DNA of 64,000 nucleotides from Notospermus geniculatus (GCA_002633025.1 NMRB01000097.1:206786-270785), one strand, 5' to 3'. Positions 40,741 to 52,792 are shown, counted from the first letter of the stretch. Program-made: numbers and translations. Notes: generated by a model from the sequence alone, not told the origin.

Positions 40741-41754
40741 GGGGTACAGTACACACTACCAAAGAACTGTATCCCCTTTGCATTTCCACAGTCAATAAAG
40801 GCATTGATAGACTTGGATGTGGGGTGAAATTTACATGCTCGAAATCCCATTGAAATTGGGGTACACTACGGCCTTGCATCCTTTCATAACCAGCATCATC
40901 ATATGAAAAGTCTTCTGCTTCATTCACTTCAACCTTATTCAGCAACATCGCCATGCAGTTTGGTACACTTCTCAAGAAAATGAACTGCTAATACTTTCCT
41001 TTACAAGACGCTTTTTAATTTCACGCTTCTCTTAACAACAAAACTCATTCCAACAGTGAATGTTTAAACCCAACAAGTGCTAAATCACAAAATTTGTGTA
41101 ACATTTGCGCAAGGAAAATATTCTTGTACAAGATTCTCCGGGGAGGAAAATTTTGACGCAGCTTGATTAAAATTCATGGACTTATCGGCTAAGTAACTAA
41201 ATTAAGTTGGAAATAGTACGGTTTGGTGCGCAGAGAGCTGGCTGATCGCTGGTGTTATTGATGAGGTTTGCCCGAAGTAACAAATGCCGTCTCTGGAGTT
41301 AGCGACTGAGAAATTGAAGTGTTGCGATGTTCAGGCATTGCTTCTCTTTGTTGATTACTCGACACCCGGTTCATGTCGATGTTTCGAAGATTCTGTCAAA
41401 GCTTTGAATATTGGGAGGCTTTCAAAAGGAGGAGGTCACAGGGGGAAGTAGCCTGTTGTGCAACCCGCCAACTTTGCCCATGAAATAATTCCCCACCGGA
41501 AATCTGCAAGAAAGGAGCCATTTGTACCCTACAACTTGCTCATGATTCGCCCTTTGGTCCAAAAGCGTTTGAGACTCCTCGACTCTACGGGCCAAACTGG
41601 CAGTGGGCTGAATATACAGTAGTTGGTCAAAATGCCTCAGTCGAAACAAGCCACATCTGACATAAAGAATCAGAAAGGGAACATTCGGACTGCTGCTGGA
41701 GAGGTACCCAAGCCACTACATCACAATCATGCTGTTGTCCAAAGGTGCTGTCCC
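40741..41754. other. Non-coding stretch
   Basis: Nothing recognised. Confidence 0.4.
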
Positions 41755-41940
41755 AGCTCTTCACGTCCGTCCCATGGGAGAGTAAGCCGTGGTGCCTTGT
41801 ACCTTGTTCCTTTGCAAGGGCAAGTAAAAGACCCCATTCAAGTGAGGAACATGAGTAGCTTGTGATGGCCTCTTCCATACTTACCAGGGTCAATAATGCT
41901 TTGGCTTCGACCCTGATGGAAACATACAAACACAACACAA
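41755..41940 (+). mobile_element. SINE-A, head missing
   Basis: Starts at GCTCTTCACGTCCGTCCCAT, complete body, tail GATGGAAACATACAAACACA. Confidence 0.8.
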
Positions 41941-42522
41941 TCAGTGGGAGCATGTTTGCTTGAAGGATTAGCTATACTCTACGCCACATTGTGCTTGGTA
42001 GAACTGGAAAGGGCTGTTACTGTAAGCGACTATACCCCACTGATCACGAGGTAGATCCTGCCATTATTATTCGAGGGCTGTACCTCGAGTGCCAGTCATC
42101 TAGAATTTAAGTGATAGCCATCTGCTGTAGATTTTACTGTCCCTTGTGGCTGATTTCTAGCGCTAACCTTTCACCTGACAGTATTGTAATGCTGGTTCTC
42201 TGAGCTTGTGCCCCAGGAGGTAAGTTTGGGATGAAGAATGAGGTCGAACCGCATTTAACATTGATGGAATACTGGAGAAGCTGAGAGCTCGTGGAAATGA
42301 GACGAGGGATGCAGGAATAAAAGATAGAGGATGTAAAATGATGTCACTTGCGTGATTAATGCACATTTGGGAGTTGTCGGCTGTGTTTCTTTATGTGACA
42401 CCATTTAACCTGCGTTGTTTCGACTTCTAAGAACAATCGCAGTCGTGTGGAGGGATTACATTAGGGGCATACTTACATGACATGTAGAATGGTTTGAAAG
42501 ATCAGTTGCGTGGAGGGATTGT
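41941..42522. other. Non-coding stretch
   Basis: Nothing recognised. Confidence 0.4.
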
Positions 42523-42935
42523 ATTGTATTTGATTTTTTCATCACGGCAAAAGCCAAAGCGTTATTGGCCCTGGTATGTGTGGAAGAGGCCATCTCGAGC
42601 TACTCATGCTCCAGGGGCGGATCCAGGATTTGGGAAGAGAGAGGGCACCATGAGCTAGGAACATTGAAATTTGCTCCAAGTTCCAGAATTTCACTGACAG
42701 TTTTACTGCTTTGTTGGCCAAAAATGGTTGGCCGGGTGTGCCCCTTTGGATCTGTGCCTGTGTTCCTCACTTAGATGGGGTCGTTTCGTTGCCCTTGAAA
42801 AGGCACAAGGTACAAGGCACCACAGCTTACTCTCCCATGTGAGGGATGCAAGGAGCCATGGACAATGCTGGATCCAACACGGCCTACCACTTGCTAAGCA
42901 GACGTGATAACCACTAATATCACGGCTCCCTGATG
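42523..42935 (-). mobile_element. SINE-A, full length, split by a hAT-like insertion
   Basis: Inverted tail TTGTATTGTATTTGATTTTT, body to CTACTCATGCTC, then the inserted element at 42612-42760, then the body resumes at TGTTCCTCACTTAGATGGGG and runs to the head GTGATAACCACTAATATCAC. Confidence 0.85.
42612..42760. mobile_element. hAT-like non-autonomous element, copy 1 (149 bp)
   Basis: Begins CAGGGGCGGATCCAGGATTT and ends TTTGGATCTGTGCCTG. It is flanked by TGCTC (42607-42611) and TGTTC (42761-42765), a 5-bp target duplication with one change. The interrupted SINE-A gives the empty-site sequence. CAGGG-type termini and 5-bp TSDs occur in some hAT lineages. The copy at 61452 shares its sequence. 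Confidence 0.8.
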
Positions 42936-43668
42936 GAGGGATTACATTACTTTTCAGCCTGAGTGCTGAAAAAGCCAACCACTGGCAGAAAGGCCAATGA
43001 CATGATCTTAAATAGGTTGAAAGAATGGAGTTGTGCAAATATTGCCTGTTATCGTTACAGGGAAGTAGACATCTTATTAATTGTCCAAATATTCTAATCT
43101 CAAAATCATGAAGCAAAATTTGACGTATGAAAATGTGAATAGCCAATCCATCTCTGCTCTTTGCAGAGTATTTCCAGATGCCTAATACGTATTCTGGATA
43201 TCAGTTGAGGAAATTGCCTCCCTTATGGTCCTAACTACGATATTTCGTCTCGGAATCCCGTCCCTGATTCATTTTGCTCCTGATTGCCGCTCCGTCCTTG
43301 AGGCATTGACATGGCAAACAAATGACAAATTGTGAATATTTGTCGAATTTGGTGAGTTATGAGGTAACCTTGTTTTAGTATTGATCTGTGCATCCTGGTG
43401 ATTGCTTGATCGATGGAAAATGTGTACAAATCAAGGCTTAACCGTGTTACATCAATTTTCACTTAGGAATTTTGATCCGATGAAAATTGAGTTGTAACTT
43501 CCTATTGGGAGTTGTAGAATTGGGTTGTGCGGGTCGTAAGAACAGGTTTTCCAGATGGCGGCGAGGCATTAGAGATGCGCAGCGTTTGAGATGTTGATTC
43601 TGCTGTTCTGTTGTTGTATTATGAAGGAAGGTTCCACATTGCTCGTGTAAAAACACCACCTATAACTG
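42936..43668. other. Non-coding stretch
   Basis: Nothing recognised. Confidence 0.4.
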
Positions 43669-44088
43669 GGGAGCCTTGATAGCCTAGTGATTATCAAAAC
43701 TGCTTTAAGCAGCAGGTCCCGGTTTGAATCCAGACTGTGCCATATGGGATTAATCATCCCTGGCTCTTCAGTCTGCACATGGGGCAGCAAGCCTTGGTGC
43801 CTGGTACCTCGTATCCCAGTAGTTATCACGTCCACTTACCAAACGGCAGATCGTGGGTTCGAATCCAGCATGGGCCCAATGGGATTAACCACCCCTGGGT
43901 CTTCACATCCGTCGCATGGGAGAGTAAGCCATGGTGCCTCGTGTCTTGTACCTTGCAAGGGCAGGTAATAGACCCCATCCAAGTGAGGAACATGAGTAGC
44001 TTGAGATGGCCTCTTCCATACTTAAGAGGGGACCAAAAATGCTGTACGGTTTTGGTCCTGATGGAAAAATGTGATAGAAATAACGTTG
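43669..44088 (+). mobile_element. SINE-A with two tRNA heads
   Basis: Two heads in series: TGATAGCCTAGTGATTATCA with GGTCCCGGTTTGAATCC, and CCAGTAGTTATCACGTCC with GATCGTGGGTTCGAATCC. One body follows. A dimeric copy or a SINE landed in a SINE. Confidence 0.8.
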
Positions 44089-44157
44089 GGCATGACAGCA
44101 ACAATTCCATCACGGCACGACACCCTCAGTTGCCTTGTCTCATGCACTGGACTACAG

Positions 44158-44295
44158 CAGCAACCTTACTTACCAGGGCCGACAATGCTTTGGCTTCGGG
44201 CCTGATGGAAAAACAACACCTAATGTAAAGAATGTGGTGATTAAGACGCTATGGCTTCATCCCTGATGGAAAAAATCCAACGTGGTGCAATACCA
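44158..44295 (+). mobile_element. Two SINE-A 3' ends in tandem
   Basis: TTACTTACCAGGGCCGACAA...GGCCTGATGGAAAAACAACA, then GCTATGGCTTCATCCCTGATGGAAAAAATCC. Only the last part of the family is present, twice. Confidence 0.65.
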
Positions 44296-44795
44296 ATCAA
44301 AAAACACCCCCCCCCTTGGCAATTCTACTGATTGTTGCTCTCAAGGCTCATGTCCGTTGTTTGGTCATTTCCACAACAGTCTCTGAATACATATCTGTCG
44401 AACCACTGTAACAATCATATCTGACGGTCAGTGTTATTTTATGGCGGCCAGTCAGATGGATGTTGGGTGATAAAGCTGGCCATGGATTAAAGAGTCTTGG
44501 GTCCTTTGTTATCCAGACTGGATGGTCGTGTGAAAAATCACCAGGACATGATCCGGATTTGAAACTGGCTTGCGTAAATGTTCTGGTGGCCGAAAGGAGA
44601 AGCCATCTTTTTACTTGACCCAGTAAGGCGTGGTATCTTTGTACCTTGTGCATTAAAGAGGCCCTGTATTCCTTCCCTATCCTGCGCTAAATATACCCAT
44701 GTTAAGGGAGACCTCTATTGACAATGTCTTTGAATTACCGCTTATCAACCTCACCCCCATGTAGAGTAACTCTCGTTCCTAGGGTATCATGTATG

Positions 44796-45011
44796 CATTG
44801 TATTGTAATATCCAAAGTAAAGCACAAAGATCGACACATAAAATGATATAACACAAAGGTCGTCTCTGAATTTTGCAAATTTTCTACCCCAATCGGGGTC
44901 TTCCTCAGGCACTTTCTAGAAGATCCAAGGAGTGATGAGGAAGACCCCGATTGGGGTCGAAAATTTGCAAAATTCAGAGACGACCTTTGTGTTATATCAT
45001 TGTATTGTAAT
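44796..45011. mobile_element. H-element, fold-back copy with 14-bp target duplication
   Basis: CATTGTATTGTAAT at 44796-44809 and 44998-45011 is a perfect duplication. Inside, two inverted arms (ATGATATAACACAAAGGTCG...CTTCCTCA) each contain ACCCCAATCGGGGT or its complement beside GAAAATTTGCAAAATTCAGA. The central loop is GCACTTTCTAGAAGATCC. The left edge AAGCACAAAGATCGACACAT matches the 4.3 and 61.0 kb copies. Confidence 0.85.
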
Positions 45012-45089
45012 CATACATTCTCCAACACTGGAGCAAAAGGCAAAACTACGGTACAGGAGAATGATGCAATCATTGCCGACAAAAAGTGG

Positions 45090-45155
45090 CAATATCGTGG
45101 CCTTTTGAGATGCTTTGGTTTCATCCCTGTTGGAAAAACCCAATACAATACAAGA
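45090..45155 (+). mobile_element. SINE-A 3' end fragment
   Basis: GATGCTTTGGTTTCATCCCTGTTGGAAAAACCCAATACAATAC is the SINE-A 3' end and tail. Confidence 0.6.
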
Positions 45156-46947
45156 CTGCGAAGTACATGTACCTCCACAATCCCTTGTAGGCTACACAGG
45201 ATTCTATAGTCAAGTCTTCTCCAGAAGATTGAAATATAGCATGTTAATAGGTCATTAAATAAATCTAAGCTTTTGACTTAATGTTCTCAAATGACCGTTA
45301 ACGAGCCCCGATATCAGCTGCAGAACATTTCCAAATTGCTCGCGACTATGCCGGGTGGATGGTCGAAGCGATGGTGCCACCATTTATCATTGTTTACGAG
45401 ACGGCGCTGAGGATTAATGCTGATACTCTGATTGGGCATTTTATTCAAAAAAGTCCCGGCACGTAAAAAATGGATTCCTATCATCAAGAGCCGCTCTGTT
45501 TCAAGATGTTAGGAGGATGAGATTTTAACTTGCAGTTTATACATGTACGGGAAAGGCCTAGTGCATTTTGAACCTCTCTGCACATGTAGTCCATGGGCCT
45601 GTATGTAAGGTACATCGCTGTAGATATGTATTGATATGACAGAAATCTCCAACTTTCATTCACAGCCAGTAGCACACCGGGTGATATCGCAAGCAACCTT
45701 GTCGCCACTGATCTTCTCACCAGCCACTGCAGACTAGGCGAGACAATTCCACACATCGCTGTCCAGCGCACACCTGGCGTCAACAGCCGATTTTGCTCGC
45801 TTGCAATCAGATCACTTGGGATTGCCTCGCACAAATTTGGAAATCATGCCCGTGAGGTTTATCACAGACGTAAGACTTGCAGAGACTGCGCGTAGGTTTT
45901 GGCCAACAGAGGTGGCTCGCAGAGATGGATTCAAAGAGAATACTGCATGTGTGAACCATCTTCAGCCCCTGATAACTTCAAATTTTCAGTGGGTTGTGTT
46001 AGATTATCAAGAAGGCTTTCGAAGATTCCCTAATCAAAGAAACTGTTGTGAATCATCACGCTGCTGTACCAATCTACATGACCATGACAGTTCCTCCATC
46101 ATGGACTGCTCAGCGTCTTCCGTCTTACACCTCAGGCGTTATTCGACAACCTGCAATCAACAGCGCCACACTAACGAGCGAAACGAGTGTTAATTAAGCC
46201 AAGCTAATCATGCACGGCAGATTCTGAAGTGGCAATCACAAACGCTGCAAACTGCAAATTTAGATTTCTTTTCGCCGTCAAGTACCAGGCGGGGAAAAAA
46301 TTACTGTCTTGCGCTGGATGGTAAGATCTATAAAGCATAGCTTACGAAGAATTTTAATGAAGGAATTTCCCTGCTGCTAAATGTAGTTGTAATGTTTGAA
46401 AGTTTTTCTGTTGATGATATTAGCTAAACAGAAAGAACATCTCCCCTGCCGAGGCTAATAAATACATTACTTAGGAGTTATTTTATCGTCTGAAATTGCG
46501 TCATTGAAATGTCAGATCGTTATGCTTGTACTTTTGTTCTGAGTTCGTCGGAGACAAAATGAAAGAAAAGAGTTTTTTGTACGAAAGAAAGAAATTTGCT
46601 GATGCACACAGAATGATGAACTTCTTGTATTGTTTTGAGCAGAAGAAATTTGTGGTGATCTTTATACAGCAATCTGATGCAGTCTTTATTGCTTTTAATT
46701 AGTGAAATATTGAAAAATGAACCCGTTTTTAACAATCAGTGTATCGTTAAGTGTTCGTTATGGTTTTCTCTTCATTTCATGTGTTGGCCAGAAAGGACTT
46801 AGGGAAGTACACCAAGGGAAAGAACATAGGGAATGGGAAGTAGGATGTGAGAAACAGAGTTATGCAGAAATTTAGAGCCTTGGGAACACGGGATGCGGAA
46901 AACGTAGAACATGGCAAAAATAGGATGCACGATGAGCCTTGATTACA
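45156..46947. other. Non-coding stretch
   Basis: Open frames of up to 130 codons near 45484-46193 on both strands have no recognisable domain or splice context. Nothing else seen. Confidence 0.45.
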
Positions 46948-47212
46948 TAATGCTCCTCACATCCGCTTAGGAAGCGGCAGGTCCCGGGTTCGAATCCAGC
47001 CTGGGCCATATGGGACTAATCCTCCTTTGCTCTTCATGTCTGTCGCATATGGGACAGTAAGCCGTGGTGTCTTGTACTATGTGCCTTTGCAAGGGCAAGT
47101 GAAAGACCCCATCCAAGTCAGGAACATGAGCAGCTTGTGATGGCCTCTTCCATACTCACCAGGGCCAATAACGCTTTGGTTGTGGCCCTGATGGAAAAAA
47201 AATCGAATACAA
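46948..47212 (+). mobile_element. SINE-A, near full length
   Basis: Box B GGTCCCGGGTTCGAATCC is intact and the box A region is degraded. Complete body; tail GATGGAAAAAAAATCGAATA. Confidence 0.85.
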
Positions 47213-47624
47213 AAAAAGCGCACAAATGTGCATTTGAATCGGAGTATGAATCAGTTGACCCACATAAAAAGGATTCAGTGACAGTTCAGAATCGATTTTT
47301 TTATTATTTGTTTCTCAAAAGGTTCCATTGTGGGTATACATGTCATGGAATATCTCTCGTGTTTAAGTGTCTTCATCATGCTCTGAGTTATTAAAAGCTA
47401 AGCTTATCTCTGGTATGTGTAGAACACTTCATGTCATATTAGCTGGCGTAATAACTTAGGAGAGGAGGTGCAGATATATGGAGCGTTCCGCGAGTCGTCG
47501 TTTAAAAGGTTGGGAAATGATTTTAATGTTGATGGTGATGGGATCAGGTAACTGAGGTCAACTGAAAGATGAGGCAACGGACTGAGTGGATGTTGGTCTG
47601 GCCCATCCTGTGGTAGTCTGTGGG

Positions 47625-48117
47625 TCGTAGGGCTCAATTCCACCAGCATATGGCGTCGGCGTCAGTGGTAGTGTCGGCGCCGGCGTTCGAATCACTTCTA
47701 TGTTGAGTCCACTGACTGTACCACCGCACTTCGACGCAGACGTGAAAGTGCGGAAACAGTCAATGGACTCAACATTAGAAGTGATTCAAACGCCGATGCC
47801 AAATGCTGTGGAATCGAGCCCTAAGACCCACAGACCCCTAAGACCACAGTCAACGGACTCAACATAGAAGTGATTCGAACGCCGATGCCAAATGCTGTGG
47901 AATCGAGCCCTAAGACCCACAGACCCCTAAGACCACAGTCAACGGACTCAACATAGAAGTGATTCGAACGCCGACGCCAAATGCTGGTGGAATCGGGCCC
48001 TAAGACCCACACACCCCTAAGACCCACAGTCATTGGACTCAACATAGAAGTGATTTGAACCCTGACGCCGACGTTACCGCCAATGCCGACGCCATATGCT
48101 GGTGGAAACGAGCCCTT
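47625..48117. repeat. Inverted copy plus tandem units of about 88 bp
   Basis: From 47757 the unit CTCAACATAGAAGTGATTCG...AATCGAGCCCTAAGACCC is repeated about four times; two units are almost identical. 47625-47730 is one unit in inverted orientation (CTTCTATGTTGAGTCC), making a fold-back around CACTTCGACGCAGACGTGAAAGTG. Confidence 0.8.
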
Positions 48118-48336
48118 AGTGCTCACTCCCTTGGTCACCGCACACAAAGTGCGGTGACAAATGGAGCTAGCACGGAACCACTGACTACCTGAGGATGAAA
48201 CAACTGAAGTACACTAGGCACTTGTTCTAAGTGCTCGCTCCCTTCGTTTATACGACAAACAATGAAGGGAGATGATGGAGCAAATGCCAAGGACCTGATG
48301 GTGTTGCATGATATCCTCCCACTCATCCATGTCTGA

Positions 48337-48500
48337 GGATCCCTGATAGCCGAATTGTTATCACATCCCCTTAATAGCAAGCAGCAGGTCTCGAGATTCT
48401 AATCCAGCCCGGGCAATATGGGATTCAGTCTGTCGCATGTGACAGGAAGTCACGGTGACCTTGTATTTTGTTCCTTTGCAAAGAACAAGTAAAAGAACAA
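48337..48500 (+). mobile_element. SINE-A head and body start, half of a head-out pair
   Basis: TGATAGCCGAATTGTTATCAC, diverged box B (GGTCTCGAGATTCTAATCC), then the body to GCAAAGAACAAGTAAAAGAA. It abuts an inverted copy. Confidence 0.75.
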
Positions 48501-48691
48501 CCCCTATTCCTCAGTTGGATGGAATCTTTTTCTTGCCCTCGCTTGTGCACAGGATACAAGGCACCATGGCTTAATATCACAAGAGCCATGGATGATTAAT
48601 CCACAAAAGGCCAAGGCCGGACGAATTCGAACCTCAACTGAGACCTGCCGCTTGCTATCAGGCCAGTCGTCTGATCAGATCTCCTCGTACT
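48501..48691 (-). mobile_element. SINE-A inverted partner
   Basis: CCTATTCCTCAGTTGGATGG to the box B complement ATTCGAACCTCAACTGAGAC and head. With the preceding copy it makes an imperfect palindrome of about 350 bp whose heads face outward. Confidence 0.75.
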
Positions 48692-49129
48692 ACTTGGTGT
48701 TACGGTACGCAGGGTTGGCATGGCAAGCTTTTCAGTGTCAACTGGATTGGTAAGCGATTTGACAGGTACAGGGCAAGATAGAGATTGATATTGGCATTTC
48801 TTGGCAGAGGAACAAATATGACATCCAGGTTGTCAAGCTTGGAGGTGGCTAGTTGGTGGACAATATGGCTTCATGATGTCCTTTGGCAGAACTTGTCTGG
48901 ACTGAGGAGACTGATGTTGTAAAGCTGAGTAAGAGTAGAAGCTAGAAGGTTGTCACTGTTGTGGCTGTCAGATTTACATGTGGCAATAGACATCCCAAAT
49001 TGACGTAAACGAAAAAGATGTGTGCACTTCCGCCGAAATCTCAACCACAACCTTGGTCTGAAACTGAATGGCGCAAAGCAGACAACCCCATGACAGTGAC
49101 ATGAAAGACCTTGCATCAGACTCGACCAT
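48692..49129. other. Non-coding stretch
   Basis: Nothing recognised. Confidence 0.4.
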
Positions 49130-49330
49130 TGCTGCTCTGATTCAGAATGGTACATTGGAAACATTGGTGCCTGTCCCTGTTGAGGTTCCGGGTTCCATCC
49201 GAAGTAGACCCACTCTTCGTGTGGCAGAAAGGGCGACTGTCTTTGACTTGGCAGGTTTTCTCTGGCCACTCCAGTTTCTCCAGCTGTACATTAAATCCGC
49301 CCACACATTGTCTGTAGAGAGCTAATAATA
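49130..49330 (+). mobile_element. SINE-C copy (diverged)
   Basis: CAGAATGGTACATTGGAAACA, GAGGTTCCGGGTTCCATCC, GTGGCAGAAAGGGCGACT and GGTTTTCTCTGGCCACTCCAG follow the order of the intact SINE-C at 62794. This also explains the open frames on both strands here. Confidence 0.7.
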
Positions 49331-50004
49331 CTGCATTTGATGCTCATGGAGCTGCAGTTGACAGAGAGACAGACCAACAATATTTTATCCTGACCCCGGC
49401 ATCTCCCACGCAGGAACTGTAGTGTTGTGAAACTTGCAGTAAAATTTAAACGACAGACTTTTTTCCAGCCACAGACTTACTGTTTACACTTGGAACTTAT
49501 GAAAGATCTCATTCTATGGCGTCATAAAAAATGTAATATCTTTCCCACTTCAACGGACATATATCACTTGTGATTCTTGTCGTGTTTGTAACAATGCTGC
49601 CAATGTTTTGTCCCCGTGTAACTGCCACGAACAAAATTGGATATTCGCAAATTTTTCAAAGCCATCAAGCGCCCGACGAAATTGCTTTTTTGAAGTTTGT
49701 AAGGTTCTATATCCACGCATTTCGACCGAGAGGAGGTATAGTATGGTATATTTTGTTGGCACTCAGCACAACACCAAGGAGTAAACAACAGGTTGCCATG
49801 GAAACAGTGGTATTAGACTCTTGGCAATAGTTGTATGGTTTTATTTTCTGGGATGTTAACTTATTTTGGGCTCTATTATGTTCTGTGACAGCCTTTGACT
49901 CAGTCGTGTGTACGTTGAGTGGTGGGGTGATGCCCATTCATGCTGGTTCTGGCATTAACGTGACTTCCCAATGTTGTGGATTTTGCTCAATATGGATGCC
50001 CTGT
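49331..50004. other. Non-coding stretch
   Basis: Nothing recognised beyond short open frames. Confidence 0.4.
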
Positions 50005-50335
50005 TGGATGCACAGTCTCATTGGACCCAAAGGGTTGAGGGCCATGTCATGAGCAAAATGCTGTCAGTTTGGACCAGAGGGTGTCTACTGGATTCGAGAG
50101 ACGGGTTGGGAGTAGTTTCGTAAAAAAATTAATCGTAAAAAGCTAATTGTGCCAGAAATGTCTTTGTTGGACTTGGAGAATGGGGTCCATCTCAAGAGGA
50201 AAAAAATGATTTTCGAGTCTAAGAAATGTGTGTTGGACTTGAGGGGTTGGGCCATCTCATCGATAAAAAGCTGTCTGTTTGGAAGGAATGGTGTCACGCT
50301 CATGGGGTGGGGATCACCTCATAAAAAGCATTTCC
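50005..50335. repeat. Degenerate tandem repeat, about 63-bp unit
   Basis: TTGGACCCAAAGGGTTGAGG, TTGGACTTGGAGAATGGGG, TTGGACTTGAGGGGTTGGG and CTCATGGGGTGGGGATCACC recur, each followed by CATCTCA or CATGTCA and an AAAAAGC word. Confidence 0.6.
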
Positions 50336-50816
50336 TTGTGACTGGCAAAGGAGTTGGGCAATACTATGGAAAGGTTGAAGTTCAGTAACTTATTTAATCC
50401 TTCTGAATTCAGCATTGAAGACAGCTAATACTGGCATCAAATTCCCCACATTCTCAATCAGTCTTTTTAACTGCTGTATGCCAAGAGACGTTTGACATAT
50501 CATCCAGAAATCGTATTACATCTACAGGTATGTAGCCTGCTACCAGCCCACGCAGGAGATCGTGACACTGACCCTCGCATATCTTCACTCCAGAATCCCA
50601 CTTGCGTGTCTGGTACAAATGTCAGTTTGATAAAAGTCAAAGGTGATGTGCAGGCAGTATACTGACCTCTGATTATAGACTGTATCTGCGAACACAAAAA
50701 AGTGGTATACATTTACACCACCTGCATCTGGTGCCCCCTTTCTTTACATTTGGTGTTGTTTTTCATCCCGTTGGAACTTCGGGTTCATGATGGCAATCTT
50801 CAGGATATAGTGTTGT
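50336..50816. other. Non-coding stretch
   Basis: Nothing recognised. Confidence 0.4.
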
Positions 50817-50935
50817 ACCAGGTCTGAAGCAAAAGCATTGGCACTGGTAGATATGGAAGAGGCTATCTCCAGCTACTCACATTCCTCACTTGGATGGGAT
50901 CTTTTACTTCTCCTTGCAAAGGTACAAGGTCATCT
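50817..50935 (-). mobile_element. SINE-A 3' fragment
   Basis: CCAGGTCTGAAGCAAAAGCA, GGAAGAGGCTATCTCCAGCT and TTGGATGGGATCTTTTACTT; the tail and head are missing. Confidence 0.75.
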
Positions 50936-51308
50936 TGCCCAACCAAGGCTTCCTGTCACTCCTACTATCGCTCCATCCACCCTTGCCGACCACCGTAGCA
51001 TTTATCGCTCGCATTTGCCGCCCATGAGCGTGGCGGCTGAAGCAGCCAAACTTTACTGAAAGCGCGGTTTATGACGAAGAAAGGAACATTGTGAGGTTTG
51101 GATCGATGAAAATCTCAAAATGAAGAATAATCTAATACGTTAATGCATGTTTTATTCAAAAAACATTGGATTACAGGCATTTATCATTGACAGCAGTGGG
51201 GGTGTGTGCAGTCCATGGAACGACCTGTCTGCGAGCAGGATGACAAACGGTGGTCGTCAAGGGTGAAGGGAGCGTAGTTCGAAGGGCGGAGTGACCGGAG
51301 GCCTTGAT

Positions 51309-51632
51309 TAGTCAAGATGGTACAAGGTGCAAGGCACCATAGCGTATGCTGAAGGCGTGAATGTCGTCCACTCTCAATCTGAATGCCTGGCCCTCCCCCA
51401 GAAACCTTGATACCTGGCCTCCTACCCCTGACCCCTAAAGCCTACTCCTAATTATAACCCTACCCCTAACCCTTACAGGCAGCCATTACCGTACATATCG
51501 GGTACCCTATTCCATAGGATTAGATGACATTTAAACCTTACTATCCCATGTGGTGGACGTGAAGAATCCCATATGCCACTTGCTAAGCTGACATGATAAC
51601 CACTAGACCTCTGACTGTCAGGGCTCCCCACG
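51309..51632 (-). mobile_element. SINE-A fragments split by about 175 bp of other sequence
   Basis: GGTACAAGGTGCAAGGCACC at 51320 continues at about 51538 with ACTATCCCATGTGGTGGACG and the head complement ACATGATAACCACTAGACCT. The spacer contains several CCCCTAACCC-like words but shows no terminal repeats. Confidence 0.6.
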
Positions 51633-52537
51633 TCAAAGATCTTTGCCCTCTGACTCGATTAGAGTTGGCCGATTTAGTGACATAGTATACGCTGCGTCAG
51701 AATTGTTTTCATCTACGCATCGGGCCAAATATCAATCTTCAAATATGCAAAACGACCTTGTTTACCTTCAAGGAAATATATTTCATCCCATGACTCGGAC
51801 GATCAATGTCTTAAGAAGCTAATCCCCTCTTTTGAAGTATGTCAGATTCCTTCAGCTGAATTTATTATAGGATATTTGCTCTGCGGCTCCAGCGACCCGT
51901 GCCGGAGTCTTATACTTGCCGTTCATCAGCAATGTGCAAATATTCTACAGAGCGTAAGCAATTTGATTGTCATCCATCAACGCCTTGGCGTTGTGGCTCA
52001 TTTGTCCCGCCTTCACATCGGGCGTTATAGGATATTATCGGGGTGTGATCATAGCTATTAAAGGTATTGCTAGTACCCAGAAGGTATTTAGCATTCTGCG
52101 CCATGGCTATATGAACCATTAGCCTTTGCAGATATATGATAGATGAGCTGACACGCTTGTTGACTGTTATTTATCATGTTAGTGTCGTTGGTAACCAAAG
52201 ATAGTGATATGTATTCCTTGACTTGGTCATTGGGTCTCGTTGGAAACTTGTAGATGGGCTACAAAACAGGCAAACTCTTTTTCGCCCCGCTATTCTGACG
52301 TGTCTTTTTAAGTCAGATGTGGAGCGTTTTGTGGTTGGGTAGCGATTTGTTTTGGCTCTCGACTGTTCCCACCAAAACCATGGGTCGAAGTGCTGGCTGT
52401 GATTCTGACACCAATGGTATTGTATCGAAAGGGTCACATCAGTTATCGGATATTGGCTGAACTGGCAGTTGGCCAAAATGACTTGGGCCGTGGACAAATA
52501 CCAAAGACACTCCTCCCCATGCGAAGAAGGAGACCCG
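51633..52537. other. Non-coding stretch
   Basis: Nothing recognised. Confidence 0.4.
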
Positions 52538-52792
52538 ATTGATAGCCGAGTTGTTATCACATCTGCTTAGCAAGCAGCAGGTCCAAGGTTCAAATCCTGT
52601 GGGATTGATAATCCCTGGCTCTTCAGTCCGTTGCAATGGGACAGTAACCTGTGGTGCTTGTACCTTGTTTCTTTGCAAGGGCAAGTAAAAGACCCCATCC
52701 AAGTGAGGAACATGAGTAGCTTGAGATGGCCTCTTCCGTACTTACCGGGCCAATAATGCTTTGGCTTCGGCCCCGATGGAAAAATACGATGC
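52538..52792 (+). mobile_element. SINE-A, near full length
   Basis: TGATAGCCGAGTTGTTATCAC, box B GGTCCAAGGTTCAAATCC with a short deletion after it, complete body, and GGCCCCGATGGAAAAATACG. Confidence 0.85.

Noticed and set aside
45484-46193. Frames of 116 and 130 codons on opposite strands
   Set aside because: No domain similarity that I can recognise and no gene structure.
47757-48117. CRISPR-like array of direct repeats
   Set aside because: The units are contiguous with no unique spacers and the context is an animal genome; it is a minisatellite.
49068-49325. 85-codon plus-strand frame and its minus-strand partner
   Set aside because: The sequence is a diverged SINE-C copy, which explains the open frames.
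51420-51480. CCCCTAACCC-like words, possible telomeric repeat
   Set aside because: The spacing is irregular and CCCTAA never repeats in tandem, so it is not an interstitial telomere.
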